The translations under genes and the position numbers were made by a program. Shown here piece by piece: positions 1 through 13,145 of a stretch of DNA of 64,000 nt. Origin of the DNA: Apium graveolens (lineage: Eukaryota; Streptophyta; Magnoliopsida; Apiales; Apiaceae); the NCBI RefSeq assembly GCF_009905375.1, contig NC_133657.1:930001-994000 (forward strand), read 5' to 3'. Each line of letters begins with the position of its first letter. The first letter of the stretch is position 1. The notes under the pieces are model-generated. The model was not told the origin of the DNA. It searched no databases and saw only the letters and a list, made by a program, of their open reading frames with translations.

Positions 1-3000
1 TAGAGCAGAACATTTAAAATCATAGTTGCTGAATCATAAAATTTTAGTTGAGGAATCCCGGATTTAATTCCTTAATTGTATTCAAAACCAATTTGATATT
101 TTTGAGCGAGATACTTCAGCAATACTTTGAATCTTGACGAGAATAAAATTCGTAAAATAGTATTTACGGAAATATCGTAAACCACAATAACATGAGACAA
201 TGATTATGGATTGAATCATAAACTTTATTCGAAACCGAACTCTTCAAATTAATACCTATTTTGCTGTCATATCAAATTAGATATCAATATGAACTTTGAT
301 GCTCACAACATTCCATACTGAAGTCAACATCATTCATCTATACTAATACCACCTTTGATATTTAACAACGTAAGTATCAGCATAAATCAAAATCTGAATT
401 AAAACCGCACTTTACCATTATTCCAAAATAGAAACAGTTGATAAATCATTTATTCTATGAATATCAAAAATAATATGATAATTTAGATTAGGATCATCCT
501 CCGACGGACGTACTATCACATGTTGATCAGCCCGTGTGATAGCACAAGGTCAGGATTCATAGAAATGTGACCCCAAAAACACGAGTACTCAAATAAAAGG
601 CAATATACATGCCTGTGGCAAAAGTTGTGTCATAATATTTCATATGGCACTTAGAAATAGCCCTCCGCTGGACCGTCCGTCCCGGTCACTTACGCAATTA
701 TGATCCAATCTTAAAACCTTTTATTGAAATGGGGTCATAATAATTGACACCTGAAATAATTTTATTCCCCCAATCACTTGGGCATGAATACTTGCAACAA
801 AATCATTTTTTTCAAAACCCAAAACATTTGTAAATCGATTCTAAACATAGAATAGCAGAGGGTACTTGCATAAACAGAATTATTTAATTCAGCGATATAT
901 AAAACATTTATCTATCTTGAACTGAGAATAGGAAAAGCAATACTTGCATGATAAGATTTTAAATAAATATCACTTGAACAATAAGTGATGATAGGGATAC
1001 TTGTCTTTGGGTTTTAGCAGTTAGTCACACTCGCAAACACGCATCTATTCTGACATTATGTCTCAAAACATCACCATCTTTCTTTTCAACACTTCACCGA
1101 TATGCTGCTCCTGCGATTGCTAGAAGCCAGATATCCAATGTCATTCCATCTTATTCTTTATCCAACGTCTTGTCCCGATCAGCTCGAATGATCCGCATCT
1201 ATAATTAAAAGATATAGCTTTAATTGTCTAAACGATAATCACTCCATGATCTACGCGTCAAAATCCTATCGTCTACCCATACGATAGCCCACACATAAAT
1301 ATAACAGACAATCACAGGACTCTTGATCCACATACACACATAATTCATATAACACGTAATCACATAACTCACGTATCACATAATTCATATAACACAGGAG
1401 TCGTTACGTTTAAAACTGAAATTGGGTCAAAATACGATTTATCGATCAATAATCGACTTAGAATGATTCGTAAAACAAGCGACCTTTCGAAACAAAAGAA
1501 TTTGAGTCTCGAAAGTATTTTTAATGAAAGCGAAATATTTTTCTGAGTCTGTACGCGTTCGTTTCGTATTAAACGGACGAACGGTTGATTTATTATGAAT
1601 TTTTGAACATTTTTCGGAATTAAACGTGTCTCCGAATCATTTAATAATTAAATAATAGGGTTCGAACACTCGAAAATAATTTTATAAGAATTATTGAGCC
1701 TGGAAAATAATTTAAAATAATATTTTAAAGCTCGAACTATTTTTCGGAATTTTTAAATCAATTTTAACTAATTAAATCTAATTAAATAATCAATTAAAAT
1801 TAATTAATCACTAATTAAATTAATTAATCAATTAATATTTAAATTAATTGACTAATTAAATAATTAATTATCAACTAAAATTAATTAACTAAATAATTTG
1901 GATTTATTTTTAAATTAAAATAAATTTTCAGAATTAAAAATAATGATTTTCAAAATAAAAATGAGTTTTGTAAATAACAAAAAGAATTTTGAATTATTTT
2001 TAAATCTAAAAAGGCAGAAACAGATTCAGGGTTGGGGTTTGTCTTCCCCATCGGATCAAACAGTGGCCAACTCAAGAACATAGCCGGAATTTCAAGAACA
2101 CCTCACCGGAAATCTGGAAACCCAGAATCCGGCCGACATCTCTGTATTTCCGGTGAAGTCCCGAGAACAGCCAAAACAACATGGTTTGCCACGGTTTCAA
2201 CACCAATTCATTCCTCGCACTTCCAGGAATCCATCCTCGCCATCACCTTCTTCAAACCACTCCGGGAAAGCATTCCCCGGCCAAAACCCACCCCAACTCC
2301 GGCGACATCACCAAAATATTGAACTCCATCAATTCCGAACCAAATTCGATGATTTGACCACCAAAATAAAGCTTAAATCATTTAGAAACTATCCCAATCA
2401 TTAAAAATCATCAAGAACATCACAACAATCTCAAAAAATCGACTTGAAAAATCTGAAAAATTTTAGAACTCGAACTTACTCAAATCATAACCAAAATTAA
2501 CGAAATAATATGCTAAACCACTCCTTGTAATCCCAGGAACAATTATCAATCATCAAAAACAACAAACAAGTACCCAAGAATCAAAAGCGAATTCCAAGTT
2601 CAAGAACACAAAAATCGATTTTTCCCAATACTTACTCTCAGATCGTGATTTTGGTACCAATAGAACGGGCTCGAAACAAGGATCAATTTGGTATGTAGAA
2701 CGCTTGATTTGGTTTCCTAGAACTCCCAAAATCATCAAATCTTTGTTCTTGAAGAAATTTTACCCCAAAAATATTCTTGATTTTTGTTTTTAATAAAAAT
2801 AAAATGAAATAAATGAAATTAATAGGCTATTTATATTTATGGAATATTGGATCGTTCTGGATCGTTTTGGATCATTAAATTAGTTGCTTAGCCGCTAAGT
2901 AACTGCAATAACGATCCGATTCAATACCAGAATTGGATAATTATCCAAACCGGGCTTTTTATAAAACACTATATACGAAAATAACGTAAAAATATCCCGT

Positions 3001-3482
3001 CTCTCGAAAATACGGGTTTTATTGATTACCGAAATGGTTAACGTATCGAAAATATTGCGCCGGGCCGCATACGGGTCAAACCGTAATCCGGATCGAAAAA
3101 GTGAAAACACGGAAAATGTCCGGAATTACCAGATTAGGTTAGGAAGGAGTTTTCGGAAGAGTTTCGGGTTATAAAAACGTAAAAACGGTTGAAGTTGGAC
3201 GATTCCCGGCTTTATAAAATAGTTTTTGTAATTATTCAGAAAATAATTAATAATTCATAACTCAATATAAAATCATCTAACAATCCAAAAATTACCAGAA
3301 AAATATCACAATTATCTATATTTTATTCTGGACATATAAAAATTCAAATACTCAAATAATATCACATCTAAACACCCAAACATCAATTCCACTTATCAGA
3401 TAATTCACTAAAATTCACCTAAAATCACATAAATAATTCCAAATAATTATAAAAATAATATCTGAAAATATGGGATATTACA
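1..3482 (-). mobile_element. Probable large LTR-retrotransposon end (LTR terminus at 3482)
   Basis: No intact gene is visible. Read on the minus strand, the block begins with TGTAATATCCC at 3482, a start typical of plant LTRs (TG...CA ends), and runs leftwards through AT-rich then GC-mixed non-coding sequence. I see no Met-tRNA primer-binding site and no second copy, so the other boundary is outside the window or unrecognised. The short open frames around 2.0-2.7 kb look fortuitous. The Ty3/Gypsy-like assignment is an impression from sequence style, not from a coding domain. Confidence 0.45.
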
Positions 3483-4424
3483 GCAAGAACCGCAAATTCG
3501 CAACCGCAATTGACGCGGTGAACCGCATGTTGCGAATGCGGTTGCGGATGATAATTTTCTAAAATCGCTTCTCGCAGTTTGGTTTGACTTTTACCCCAAA
3601 ACTGATCTGATCTGAATCGCGTACACCCTCAGGGAACGGTCCCGTACAACGGTTTGTAAGGGAACCTTATACAATAAACAATTTTATAGGTGTTTAATGG
3701 TTAATTCAACAATGTTATTAAAAAAATTAGTCACAAATGTCAGCGGTCCGGAGAAATTACTTTTTGCCCTTTGGTCACGGACCGCGGACATTGTCTGCGG
3801 TTGGGACTTTAAATCGTTTGTTGATGTTAATGGAGGGGAGTTTATTGTAAGTCTCAACTGCTGACAATGTTCGCAGTCTGTGAATAGGGACAAAAAGGTA
3901 ATTTCTCCGAATCCTAGATAATATTCGCGGTCTCTTTAATTATTTTTTTTAATCTCTGCCATTGAATAATTGATCCAACGACTAAAAATTTATTTGTTGT
4001 ATAAGAGTCCTAACAAACCGTTGCCAATGACCCCTCCCGTGATTAGGTTCATATTGCATTAAACTTCTGTCTCATATGTCTATATATAACCCGTATCCGA
4101 CAAAAACCTTTAACTAAAAAGATGTCAAATATATCAAAAATAATTATTATAGATATTATGTAAAAAATTATCATCTCCGATCTGTTTTCCCATTAATTAT
4201 AATTTTAGCTATATTTGTCGAACATATATAAAACTGCAATGAAATTACACATCATCTATTATTATAATAAAACAAGATATTCTATTTATAATAACTTGCA
4301 AAAATAACAACATACTATTTAAAAAAAATAGCCAATCGTTATAGTCAATTTCATCACAGTAAATGAGCTTACGGGTTCAACAAATTTCACATAATCATTA
4401 TTTTATTTATTTTAATCAACCATT
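3483..4424. other. Intergenic sequence, no gene recognised
   Basis: At 3483-3660 there is a cluster of GCGGTT/GCGAAT-type subterminal-like motifs and pieces resembling the edge of a DNA transposon, without clear ends. The rest is AT-rich with no supported coding frame. Confidence 0.5.
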
Positions 4425-4815
4425 TTAATAAGAAATTTGCCCAAAATAACAAAAATTCAGAGGTGGCTGCCCAAAATACCCACGCTCAAAACATGTGCCA
4501 AAAATAACCATTTGAACACGCATACAGCATATGCGTGTGTCTTACACGCATACATCAAATGCATATAATTTCAAAATTTTCATGTGAGCTGACCTAGCAC
4601 AAGGAGCATACGCATATTCCGTTTGCGTATAGCTTGCATACGCATATAGTGTATGCACATATCTTTAAAATTTTGAGAATATGTGCATATGTTGTATGCG
4701 TGTATTATACACGTATTTCTTGTATGCGTATCTGTCTAGTTATTTTGGGCACCTATTTTGAGCGTGGGTATTTTGGGCAGCCCCCAATAAAATTTGGTTA
4801 TTTTGAATTTTCACC
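4425..4815. mobile_element. Foldback MITE-like element
   Basis: Two arms in inverted orientation share the core GCTGCCCAAAATACCCACGC (left 4466-4492, right 4756-4782). Outer similarity extends the arms to roughly 50-60 bp. The centre is rich in short palindromes built on GCATAC/GTATGC. I could not fix a target-site duplication. The long arms and lack of coding sequence suggest a Mutator-like foldback element. Confidence 0.6.
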
Positions 4816-6531
4816 CCATTTTAATTAACATCCGTTGAAGATGCTCTAATACTATAGTATATAACGAGAACATCTGTATTTATAATTCAGTGTACGCAAT
4901 TTATATGATTTTTTCAGCCTTTTTCATCAACGAGCTGTATATTGTTTATAGTAACTATTCCTAAAATAACTTATTTAATTATAATAATTATATATAGCCA
5001 TATAGGACATAGTTTAAAAGTGTTAGTTTCCCAAATTGCCCTTACATTGGAAGTAAAATGAAGAAAAGAAAATTGAAATTAAAATAAACGTGCATGAATA
5101 AAAGGGATCTGACTTTTTATACAGGTTCATGAACAACAAACAAACTAAAAGAAACAAGAACAAATTGACAATCATACACTTAAAAGGTGTAAAGCAACAA
5201 CCAAATGTTTTGAATAAATTTATAGGAGTTTGGAATTTTGTAGAGTTCATGGTCTTTTTTTGTCTTTTATTTGTTGCTTTTTAAATTTCTGTTTCTAGAG
5301 TGACATACTTGCCTTCAACTCTCTTCTTAATTTATTATTTCTGTTATATTTTTTGTTTTGTTTTGATACTTTTGTTTTGTATACAACAAGTATACCCAAA
5401 GTATTAGTAATTATGATGATGATCCCATATAAAGAATGTGAGAAATAATTTATCTGTCTAGGTTTGCCAAAAAATATACTTAAAATTCAGACAAAAAAGA
5501 AGCTATAAAAAAATAAAAAACTATTGAAATATAATTATAATATTTTCTATATTTCTACTAATCCTACTTCTTTTAATTTTCCAATGAAGTAATAAATTTG
5601 CAAAATAAATTAGAATATTTAATGTTATGATAAATACATTGTAGATCTATATTCTATCACATTTCATATTAAATATTAAAAAAGTTTTTTTTGCATATAC
5701 CTTGTAGTGCGAGAAAAAGCAAAGCACCTAGGGAGGAATGTGAAGGGCAAATCCATTTCTCAAATATACATTGATAAGAATTTTAAATATTTACAATTTT
5801 TTTTTATAAACTTTTGAATTGTACTATTAATGAAGCTAAGCTCGCCCCAAGCATGTCGACTATTGATGGTCGAGTGTTATTCATAAAATAGGTTTATTCA
5901 TAAATCTTGTAAACTATTAAGTATCTATACTACTCATTTCGTAAAAGAAAAATATTTCAATTATGAATAGTTTTCATCTATAAATAGGTAATTATATAGC
6001 TAAAGTACAACATATTCATCACCAAATAATGAATATCGCACACACCACAAAATCTCGAAAATTTAAATTTTGTAGTAGAACATGACCCGTGCCTCGCACG
6101 GGTTTTCGTGTTAAAAAAGTTGGGGGCTCTAATTTTGTTTTAGAGGAATTAGGGTGCGGCCTTAGTAAAAAAAACCCGGCCTTGGGCTTAATCATTGTAT
6201 CATTATGAATAACATGGACTCAGCTATGTATTTCCGGTGTATAGCTTCTCTTTTCTAAAGTCCATTTACAAGCTTTGAGTTGGAGGCCCAAAAGTATAGT
6301 GAAACACATAAATGCAAGTTATGCAACATTTTATAAGGAGAACTAATGTACCATTGTTACTAAGCAAATAATCTTGTAATAGGAGATTTAACGGAAGATG
6401 ATAAATATTTGTAAGATTATAATTTGTTTACTTGACTAACAAATCTGGGGAGGATTATGTATTCATTATTATTCTGTCTGTTATTTAACGATATTACATG
6501 TAATTTTCAATTGTGATAAAATTTGCATACA
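4816..6531. other. AT-rich intergenic sequence
   Basis: No gene is supported here. A short perfect hairpin (CCCGTGC...GCACGGG) occurs at about 6088-6104 but no adjoining element end is recognisable. Confidence 0.5.
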
Positions 6532-7286
6532 CAATAATTCTCTTTTCATTCTGTTTTACGAGCAAGATATATTGAATATATTTGATTTCTTCTTTATAAA
6601 GAAGTTGATCGAAAATCGCAAGTTATGAAATTCGAAATTTTTTAGTATTGATCACTTGATTATCACTAATGGCATCAGATTAATAGTCTCCCTACAGTCT
6701 TAGCCGTAAGAATCTTAAATAGCCTACAATACGTTTTCGGAGTTCGTAAGTCAAAATATCTGCAAACCCCAAATTATAAAAGTTTATTGCCGAAAGCTCA
6801 ATTTCCATAGGCCGTTGGACCCACAACTCAATCTTATCCTTTAAATTTTACACATGTCATTCACCACAGTTCAAGTTATGCCTTTATCACCCCTCTATAT
6901 TCCACGTGTCGAAGTAGTCTATAATAATCACCCCCTATTAAATTAGAGGACAATTAGCTAGTCATGGAGGATAAAAGGAAAAAACCAAAAGGGAAAAAGA
7001 GACACAATAAGACAACTAAAATACACACATTCCCTACGAACAATACCTAAAACCAGGATACAGACTATCAAATAAACCCAGCAGATATAGTACATTACAT
7101 AATTCGTGTATGAAGTTTCATATTTCATTTTTAACTATTCGCCTAAATAAAATTTGCGTACACTTTAATTTTCTCTTCATTCTATTTTACGAGCCAGATA
7201 TATCGAGTATATTTAATTTCTTCTTTATAAATAAGTTGATCTAAAATCACAAGTAATGAAATTCAAAAAAGTTTATTATTGATTAC
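6532..7286 (+). repeat. Dispersed direct repeat, two diverged copies
   Basis: About 130 bp at 6532-6665 is repeated at 7155-7286. Both copies run from a TTTTACGAGC-type stretch through TTTCTTCTTTATAAA to the same TATCAC end, with scattered substitutions. A shorter related piece lies near 52823. The 490 bp between the copies hold no recognisable gene. Confidence 0.65.
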
Positions 7287-7385
7287 TTAATTATCACCAT
7301 AAAGATAAAAATCACTAAGTACCTAACAACTTGGTTGCCATGCAAAGTGTAGAATATCCAGTACGAAATACAAAACTCTTAACCG

Positions 7386-7622
7386 TCGTGACCAAAGAGT
7401 TCACTTTAATTCTTATTTATACTTTTATCCGGGAATGACCTATGTTATTGAGATTCTTTATTTCATTTTCGAATATTTGCATGAAACACTTGATACTTGA
7501 ACATCGTGAACAATGAGTTCACTTTAATTCTTATTTATATTTTTATCTAGGAATGACCTATGTTATTCGGATTCTTTATTTTATTTTTAAGTATTCGCAT
7601 GAAATACTTGATACTTGAACAT
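7386..7622 (+). repeat. Tandem duplication, unit about 117 bp
   Basis: GAGTTCACTTTAATTCTTAT begins near 7398 and again near 7515. Both copies continue through AATGACCTATGTTATT to ACTTGATACTTGAACAT. The copies differ at scattered positions, so the duplication is not recent. Confidence 0.8.
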
Positions 7623-9099
7623 GAACATTTATTTTAAGTCAAAAATATGCATATTTTCTAAAATATTGCCGAATACTTGAATATGTGTTCATGTGAGACA
7701 CTTTTAGCCGAGTCCGAGTGACACAGAAAATGACTAAAGACGTGTTAACATATACATTATCACAAAATACGTTATCAATAAGTATAAGACTTGCAGCTTA
7801 AATTTTCGAAAATCGAAATATCATAGAAATTATTCAACCACAAAGAATCGGCAATTTGGTAACTTAATCATCCATGTAGAGTAAAAAAACATAGTATAGT
7901 TACAACAGTTAAATTCTTCTTGTCTGCATTTTTTTAAAGTTTGTTCAAATTCGATATGAGTTCAAATGTTAGTGTGCTTATATGATTAAACTACTTATTC
8001 TTGCAGTACTCAAATCTGAATTTGTTTCAAGTATTCAAAGAAATACTATTAATATTAGAATAATTATGACTTTAAATTAAGAAAATAATTGTTCAAGTTT
8101 CTCGATTTTTCTTTTTAAAATTATTATTGAAATGTGTTGACGGAGAAATCTGGTAATTACAAAAATTGAGATTTTTTGCCGGAATTAAAATCTATGACGG
8201 TGATTTTTCGCCAGAAAATCAAGCGGTGTGTGGTGGTTGCGTGTTAATTGGTGGCTGAGATTGATTATGACAAGTGGTGGCTCTTTTTCAGCTCTCAACT
8301 TCTTACCCCTCTCAATGTGCCTACGTACCCTTTATATAGGGATCAAATCTGACGTAGTTCTTGGGGAACAAGAAATATAATGGGCTTAAATTTCTTATTC
8401 CTAGGCCCGGTGGAAGTCCATCCAGAATTCATATTCCGCTAGCTTTAGAAATATCCAACTATGAGGCCCAACCGCAAAGGTTCAAGACTCGTCCGTAATC
8501 GTAGGATTTCACGGATAATGTATCTCCCTGCGCAAGGATAACACTCCGATACAGTTATTGGGGGTATCCCTTAAAAGATGGGTTCCTTATTAATTAGTAA
8601 TAACACTGTTTTAAGGATTCCATTTTATTATGTTAATAAAAAATAAAAAGAATTATACGAAAAATAGAAATATTATAATTATAATATGATTCCAATCTAT
8701 ATTTTGTTAAAAAATAACATAGAACTCTACATGAAAGAGAAATATAGGGGTGAAACCAAAATACAGCGTAATCAAAATACAGTTTTATAATCACAGAATT
8801 GTAATCATATTACAGTTTGAATAATTTTATTATTTTCTAGTGGTGAAATCAAAATACAGTTTTTATAATATTCATACCATTTTATTAAAATGAAATTCTA
8901 CCAACAAATTAAAAAATTCTAAATTATAAAATTCTAATTTAAACATATGACCTATTTACTTGGTCGTGGTTTATATTTCTCGGAACCTATTTAGTTGAGC
9001 CAATTTATAAATTTATTTATTTTAAAATATAATTAAAAATAGGATTCGAACCTATAAAAATAATGAAAAATCATGGCTTATAAAAATTTAAAAAATGAG
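7623..9099. other. Intergenic sequence, possible degraded LTR piece
   Basis: No coding frame is supported. The stretch 8120-8560 has the GC-richer mixed composition of a retrotransposon LTR, including a TATATAGGG box near 8333, but I could not define ends, a primer site or a target duplication. The rest is AT-rich. Confidence 0.4.
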
Positions 9100-9617
9100 A
9101 AAAATAATACATATAGAATTATAAGTTATATAGAATAAAAAATGATAAAATTAATATACTTACAGTTATAACATTAATCATAAAAAGTGAAACCAAAAGG
9201 TGGTTTGACTAAAAAATAAGTGAAATCAAAGTATCACTTAAAAATATGTTTCGTTTATTAATAAAGAAAAACGGGTAAAAATAATACATATAGAATTATA
9301 AGTCATATATGAATTAAAAATGATAAAAATATTACACTTGGAGTTATAACATGAATCATAAAAACTGAAAATAAAAAGTGATAGAACCAAAAAATAAGTG
9401 AAAAAAGTATAATTTAAAAAATTTATTAATAAAAAAAAACGAGTAAAAATAATATATATAGAATTATAAGTCATATAGGAATGAAAAAAGATAAAAAAAA
9501 TAATACAGAGTTATAACATGAATCATAAAAAGTGAAATGAAAAGGTGTTGATACCAAAAAAGAAATGTAAAATCAAGATACCACTTTAAAAGAGGTTTAG
9601 CTTATTAATAAAGATTA
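9100..9617 (+). repeat. Diverged tandem repeat, three units of about 170 bp
   Basis: The phrase AAAAATAATAC(A/-)TATAGAATT starts near 9100, 9277 and 9445. Each unit contains the shared segment GTTATAACATGAATCATAAA and ends with a TTATTAATAAAGA-type stretch. Spacing is 177 and 168 bp. Partial earlier similarity (ACCAAAATACAG) is seen upstream at 8755-8880. Confidence 0.75.
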
Positions 9618-9942
9618 TTAACTCATGTAATTGTAAAATCATAACACAACAAATTTGAGATATCAATATTAAATTAGTGTTACTTATGGAGTAAAAATTT
9701 TCGAACAACGTAAATCTTTCTTTTGTATAATTATTATTTATTTTCTTATTATTTTTTATTCGTTTTGAATTTTGTTTTCGTTGTTGAATACTCAACAGTT
9801 TAGAATTAATAATGAATTAATAATATGAACTAAGCTTTTTTTAATTAAGTCAATTAATCCCGTCTAAAGATTCCAAGACACCTTAGCATTGACTTGCAAA
9901 AACGATAGATGAGCTTCAAGTCCACCGGACAATCTTGACTAC

Positions 9943-9948
9943 TATATA
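9943..9948 (+). promoter_or_regulatory. TATA box of the receptor kinase gene
   Basis: TATATA lies in a CTACTATATACA context about 160 bp before the first in-frame ATG of the kinase gene. No other TATA-like sequence is better placed. Confidence 0.55.
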
Positions 9949-10104
9949 CATCCAAATTGAAGTATCAAATACGTTAATTTAAGCAAAAACAGTTATTCAA
10001 AATAGCACTTGGAAGCCTTGCAGACTGTTCAAAGTTTAAGTATCATAGACGTTTGTGACTACAAAAGTCTCTGCATCACTTTTGTAGCAATAAGAACAAT
10101 AGTA

Positions 10105-12679
10105 ATGAATCCACTCAAGGATAACAGATCAACAAAGATGCTGTCTTACTCGAGAATATGTTATGTTCTCATAGCATTAAGTTTAAGGCCGACAGAGGCT
10201 TCTAATTCATCACTGATAACAAGGGAAGCAGAAGCTCTTGCCACCCTCGGCTGGTGGGCTAATCAAATTCCATCAAATACGATATCAAATCATTGCAGCT
10301 GGAAAGGCATCAACTGCAGCGAGTCAGGGAGAGTCATTTCTATTGACCTCGGTTCAGGGGAGAATAATATAGGAGATGAGCTGGGAAAATTTAACGTATC
10401 TTCATTTCCGTACCTTGAAAGACTTGATCTCGGTGACTGTGGTCTCATTGGCAGCATACCTTCCCAAATAGGAATGCTTTCGGAACTCAACTATCTCTCC
10501 CTCACCAACAATCATCTGACAGGCCACTTACCTTCTTCGATGGCTAGTTTATCTCAACTCAAGGTACTTAATCTTTCAAACAACAGTCTTAGTGGCTCAG
10601 TCTTTCCTGAAATAAGTAGACTCAAGAACTTGCTTTCTCTAGACCTTAGCTTCAATAAATTCACAGGGTTCATCCCTAAGGAACTAGGCACTCTGACTAA
10701 TTTGGTGAACTTATTCCTTGAACAAAACAAACTGACAGGCACAATCCCGTCGTCTTTAGGCTCCTTGACTAACCTCAGGCGACTGGACCTCAGTCACAAT
10801 CAATTCAACAACAGTTTACCATTTCAACAATCTAACCTAACTCAGCTGTTGCTGCTTGATGTCTCTAACAATTTTCTCAGTGGTTCCATGCCCGTTTTCA
10901 ATAATTGCGACAACCTAAGGCAAATAGACTTCTCCAACAATCTGCTGAGTGGACACCTCCCAAAAGAACTTAATATCTGCCATGCTCTGGAGGATGTAAT
11001 ACTAAGTAGTAATCATCTGACTGGTGTCATCCCGTGGGAACTAGGAAATATGAGTAATTTGGTTAACCTAGACCTTGGAAAAAACCAACTCAGAGGGACT
11101 TTAGGAACTGCTTTGGGCACTTTGACTAAACTCCACCAACTAAAACTTAGTTCCAATCAGTTCAATGGCTCCATACCTGTCTTCAAGAACTGTGACAGTC
11201 TATATTATCTAGATTTGTCACATAATTTGCTGACAGGCAATATCCCAATAGAACTTGCATATTGCCGTACTTTGGCCCAAGTGAAATTGAGTTATAACAA
11301 TTTGAGTGGAGTCATACCTATCGAATTTCAGTCCCTACGTTTCACAGACTATGATCTCTCACATAATAATCTTTCTGGCACCATTCCAAAAAGCAACAAC
11401 CAAGTTCCTTCTCCACTTAGCAATTCACCTAGTGACGTGTCTGATGACGGTTTGAAGTATCATCCAAATCAAGATGTCTCTGATGATGGATTAAATAAGC
11501 CAGGCTTTCCCATTCTTTACATTGTTCTTCCCTTTGTTATTGGCCTTCTCATCTTAATACTTGCCACCGTGTACATTTATCGTTGTGTCACTAAAGAAAA
11601 TCAAGAAAATCAAGTTACAGGGGATGTAAAGAACGGTGACCTTTTCTCAATTTGGAACTATGATGGGAATATTGCATTCGAGGACATCATAAGAGCGACA
11701 AAGAATTTTGACATTAAATACTGTATTGGAACTGGCGGCTATGGCAGTTTATATGCAGCTAGGTTGCCAAGCGGTAAAACTGTAGCAGTCAAGAAACTCC
11801 ATTGCCTTGAAGCCGAGGAGCCAGCCTTTGACAAAAGTTTTAGGAATGAGGTTCAAGTGTTGTCAAATATAAGACACAAGAATATCGTGAAGCTCTATGG
11901 TTTTTGCCTGCATAGCAGATGCATGTTTCTGGTCTACGAGTACATGGTGAAGGGAAGTTTGTTTTGTGCTCTCAGAGATGACGCCCATGCCATGCGGTTG
12001 AACTGGAGTAGGAGGGTGAACATTGTGAAAGGTATAGCACATGCTTTATCTTACATGCACCACGACTGCAATCCACCAATAGTTCACCGAGACATCTCAA
12101 GTAATAACATATTATTGAACTTTAATATGGAGGCGTCTGTTGCTGACTTTGGTGCATCAAGATTGCTGGACTCTAATTCATCTCTTCAAACTGTAGTTGC
12201 AGGAACTTGCGGTTATACTGCTCCAGGTTCTCAAATCTTCCCCAACTCTTTTGATTTTGTTTGCATACTTTCCCATTTTATTATGCAGGGCAATCTGTAA
12301 TTTTCTGTTTTCTTTTTGTGATTATGCAGAACTTGCATACACCACGGTTGTAACTGAGAAAAGTGACGTGTATAGCTTCGGGGTGGTCGCATTAGAAATC
12401 ATGATGGGAAGGCACCCCGGAGACCTCCTCTCAACATTCACAACTCTGAGAGCCACTGAAAATAGAATGATGAATGATATTTTAGACAAACGCCTCAGGC
12501 GTCCAACAAGACTCCAAGAAACTGAAATTATAATGGTTTTGACGCAGGCATTTGCATGTTTGCAGCCTAAACCTAAATTTCGGCCATCTATGAGATCTTT
12601 ATCTTATAAGTTTCTAAGGACTCCAAAGATCTTTGGAGCAAGTTCAATATATACAACTCCAATCGAGCCACACACCTGA
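10105..12679 (+). CDS. LRR receptor-like kinase, MIK2-like (two exons)
   Basis: Plasma-membrane receptor kinase; by family it perceives an extracellular ligand and signals by phosphorylation. Exons are 10105-12226 and 12330-12679, giving 823 residues. The intron (GT at 12227, AG at 12329) splits the APE codon, and reading through it meets a stop at 12298. I chose the first in-frame ATG; ATG 10138 is an alternative, directly before the hydrophobic signal segment [10 protein letters not shown]. Domains in order: signal peptide; LRR cap with CSWKGINC; about 14 LRRs (residues about 95-435); a linker with the repeat DVSDDGL; a transmembrane helix (about 466-493); a kinase with glycine loop GTGGYG, VAVKK lysine, HRD and DFG, all intact (RD type). 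The closest family I recognise is MIK2-like, LRR subfamily XII. It appears functional. Confidence 0.9.
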
Positions 12680-12914
12680 GTTACTGCATTATTTGAAAGC
12701 ATGATTACAAGCTACATGATTTACGCTCTATTCTTCTGCTCGCCTTCAGAAATTCGGAAAATTCTTTTAGCCTCATGTCTTCTTAGTCCTGGTTCTGCCA
12801 CAGATTAAAAGAAGTTCTGTTTAAAGGCATGTGATTCTGTTCCACACACATATATTTAGAATTATTCTGTATGTTCATTGCAAATTATATAAACATAAAG
12901 AGGGAAGTTTCATC
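12680..12914. other. 3' flank of the receptor kinase gene
   Basis: Probable 3' untranslated region followed by AT-rich spacer. No other feature is recognisable. Confidence 0.5.
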
Positions 12915-13145
12915 ATCATATACTGCATTTTGAACCAAATTATTTCACATTAAACCTGTACAGCGGGAATGCAGGTACATATTCACTAAATTTTTTCCAA
13001 GAATCCTTACTGAATCGAGGCATCGAAGAGAACTATCTCAAGGTCTTTTAAGGAATATGCTCTGCAGTGTTTACTGCAAGTCAAGACCTGATGTGCTTCT
13101 CGTACCTGTAAGGTACAAACTGGGGATATCCGATAAACGTGATTC
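12915..13145 (-). pseudogene. Decayed copy of the 3' end of the B-box/CCT gene
   Basis: This stretch is similar to 15755-15990, the 3' untranslated region and last exon of the B-box gene. Shared pieces include GCTTCTCGTACCTGTAA and GTACAAACTGGGGA around the splice acceptor, and TTAAACCTGTACA.CGGGAATGCAG in the 3' flank. The CCT-coding part between them is badly mutated and no open frame remains. It is in the same orientation as the intact gene, so a tandem partial duplication is the simplest explanation. Confidence 0.65.

Noticed and set aside
6081..6110. Hairpin CCCGTGC/GCACGGG resembling a Helitron 3' end
   Set aside because: No CTRR end follows at the right distance on either strand and no matching 5' TC end was seen.
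10009..10104. Longer N-terminus for the receptor kinase
   Set aside because: The open frame starts with TTG; the first in-frame ATG is 10105 and the signal peptide follows it.
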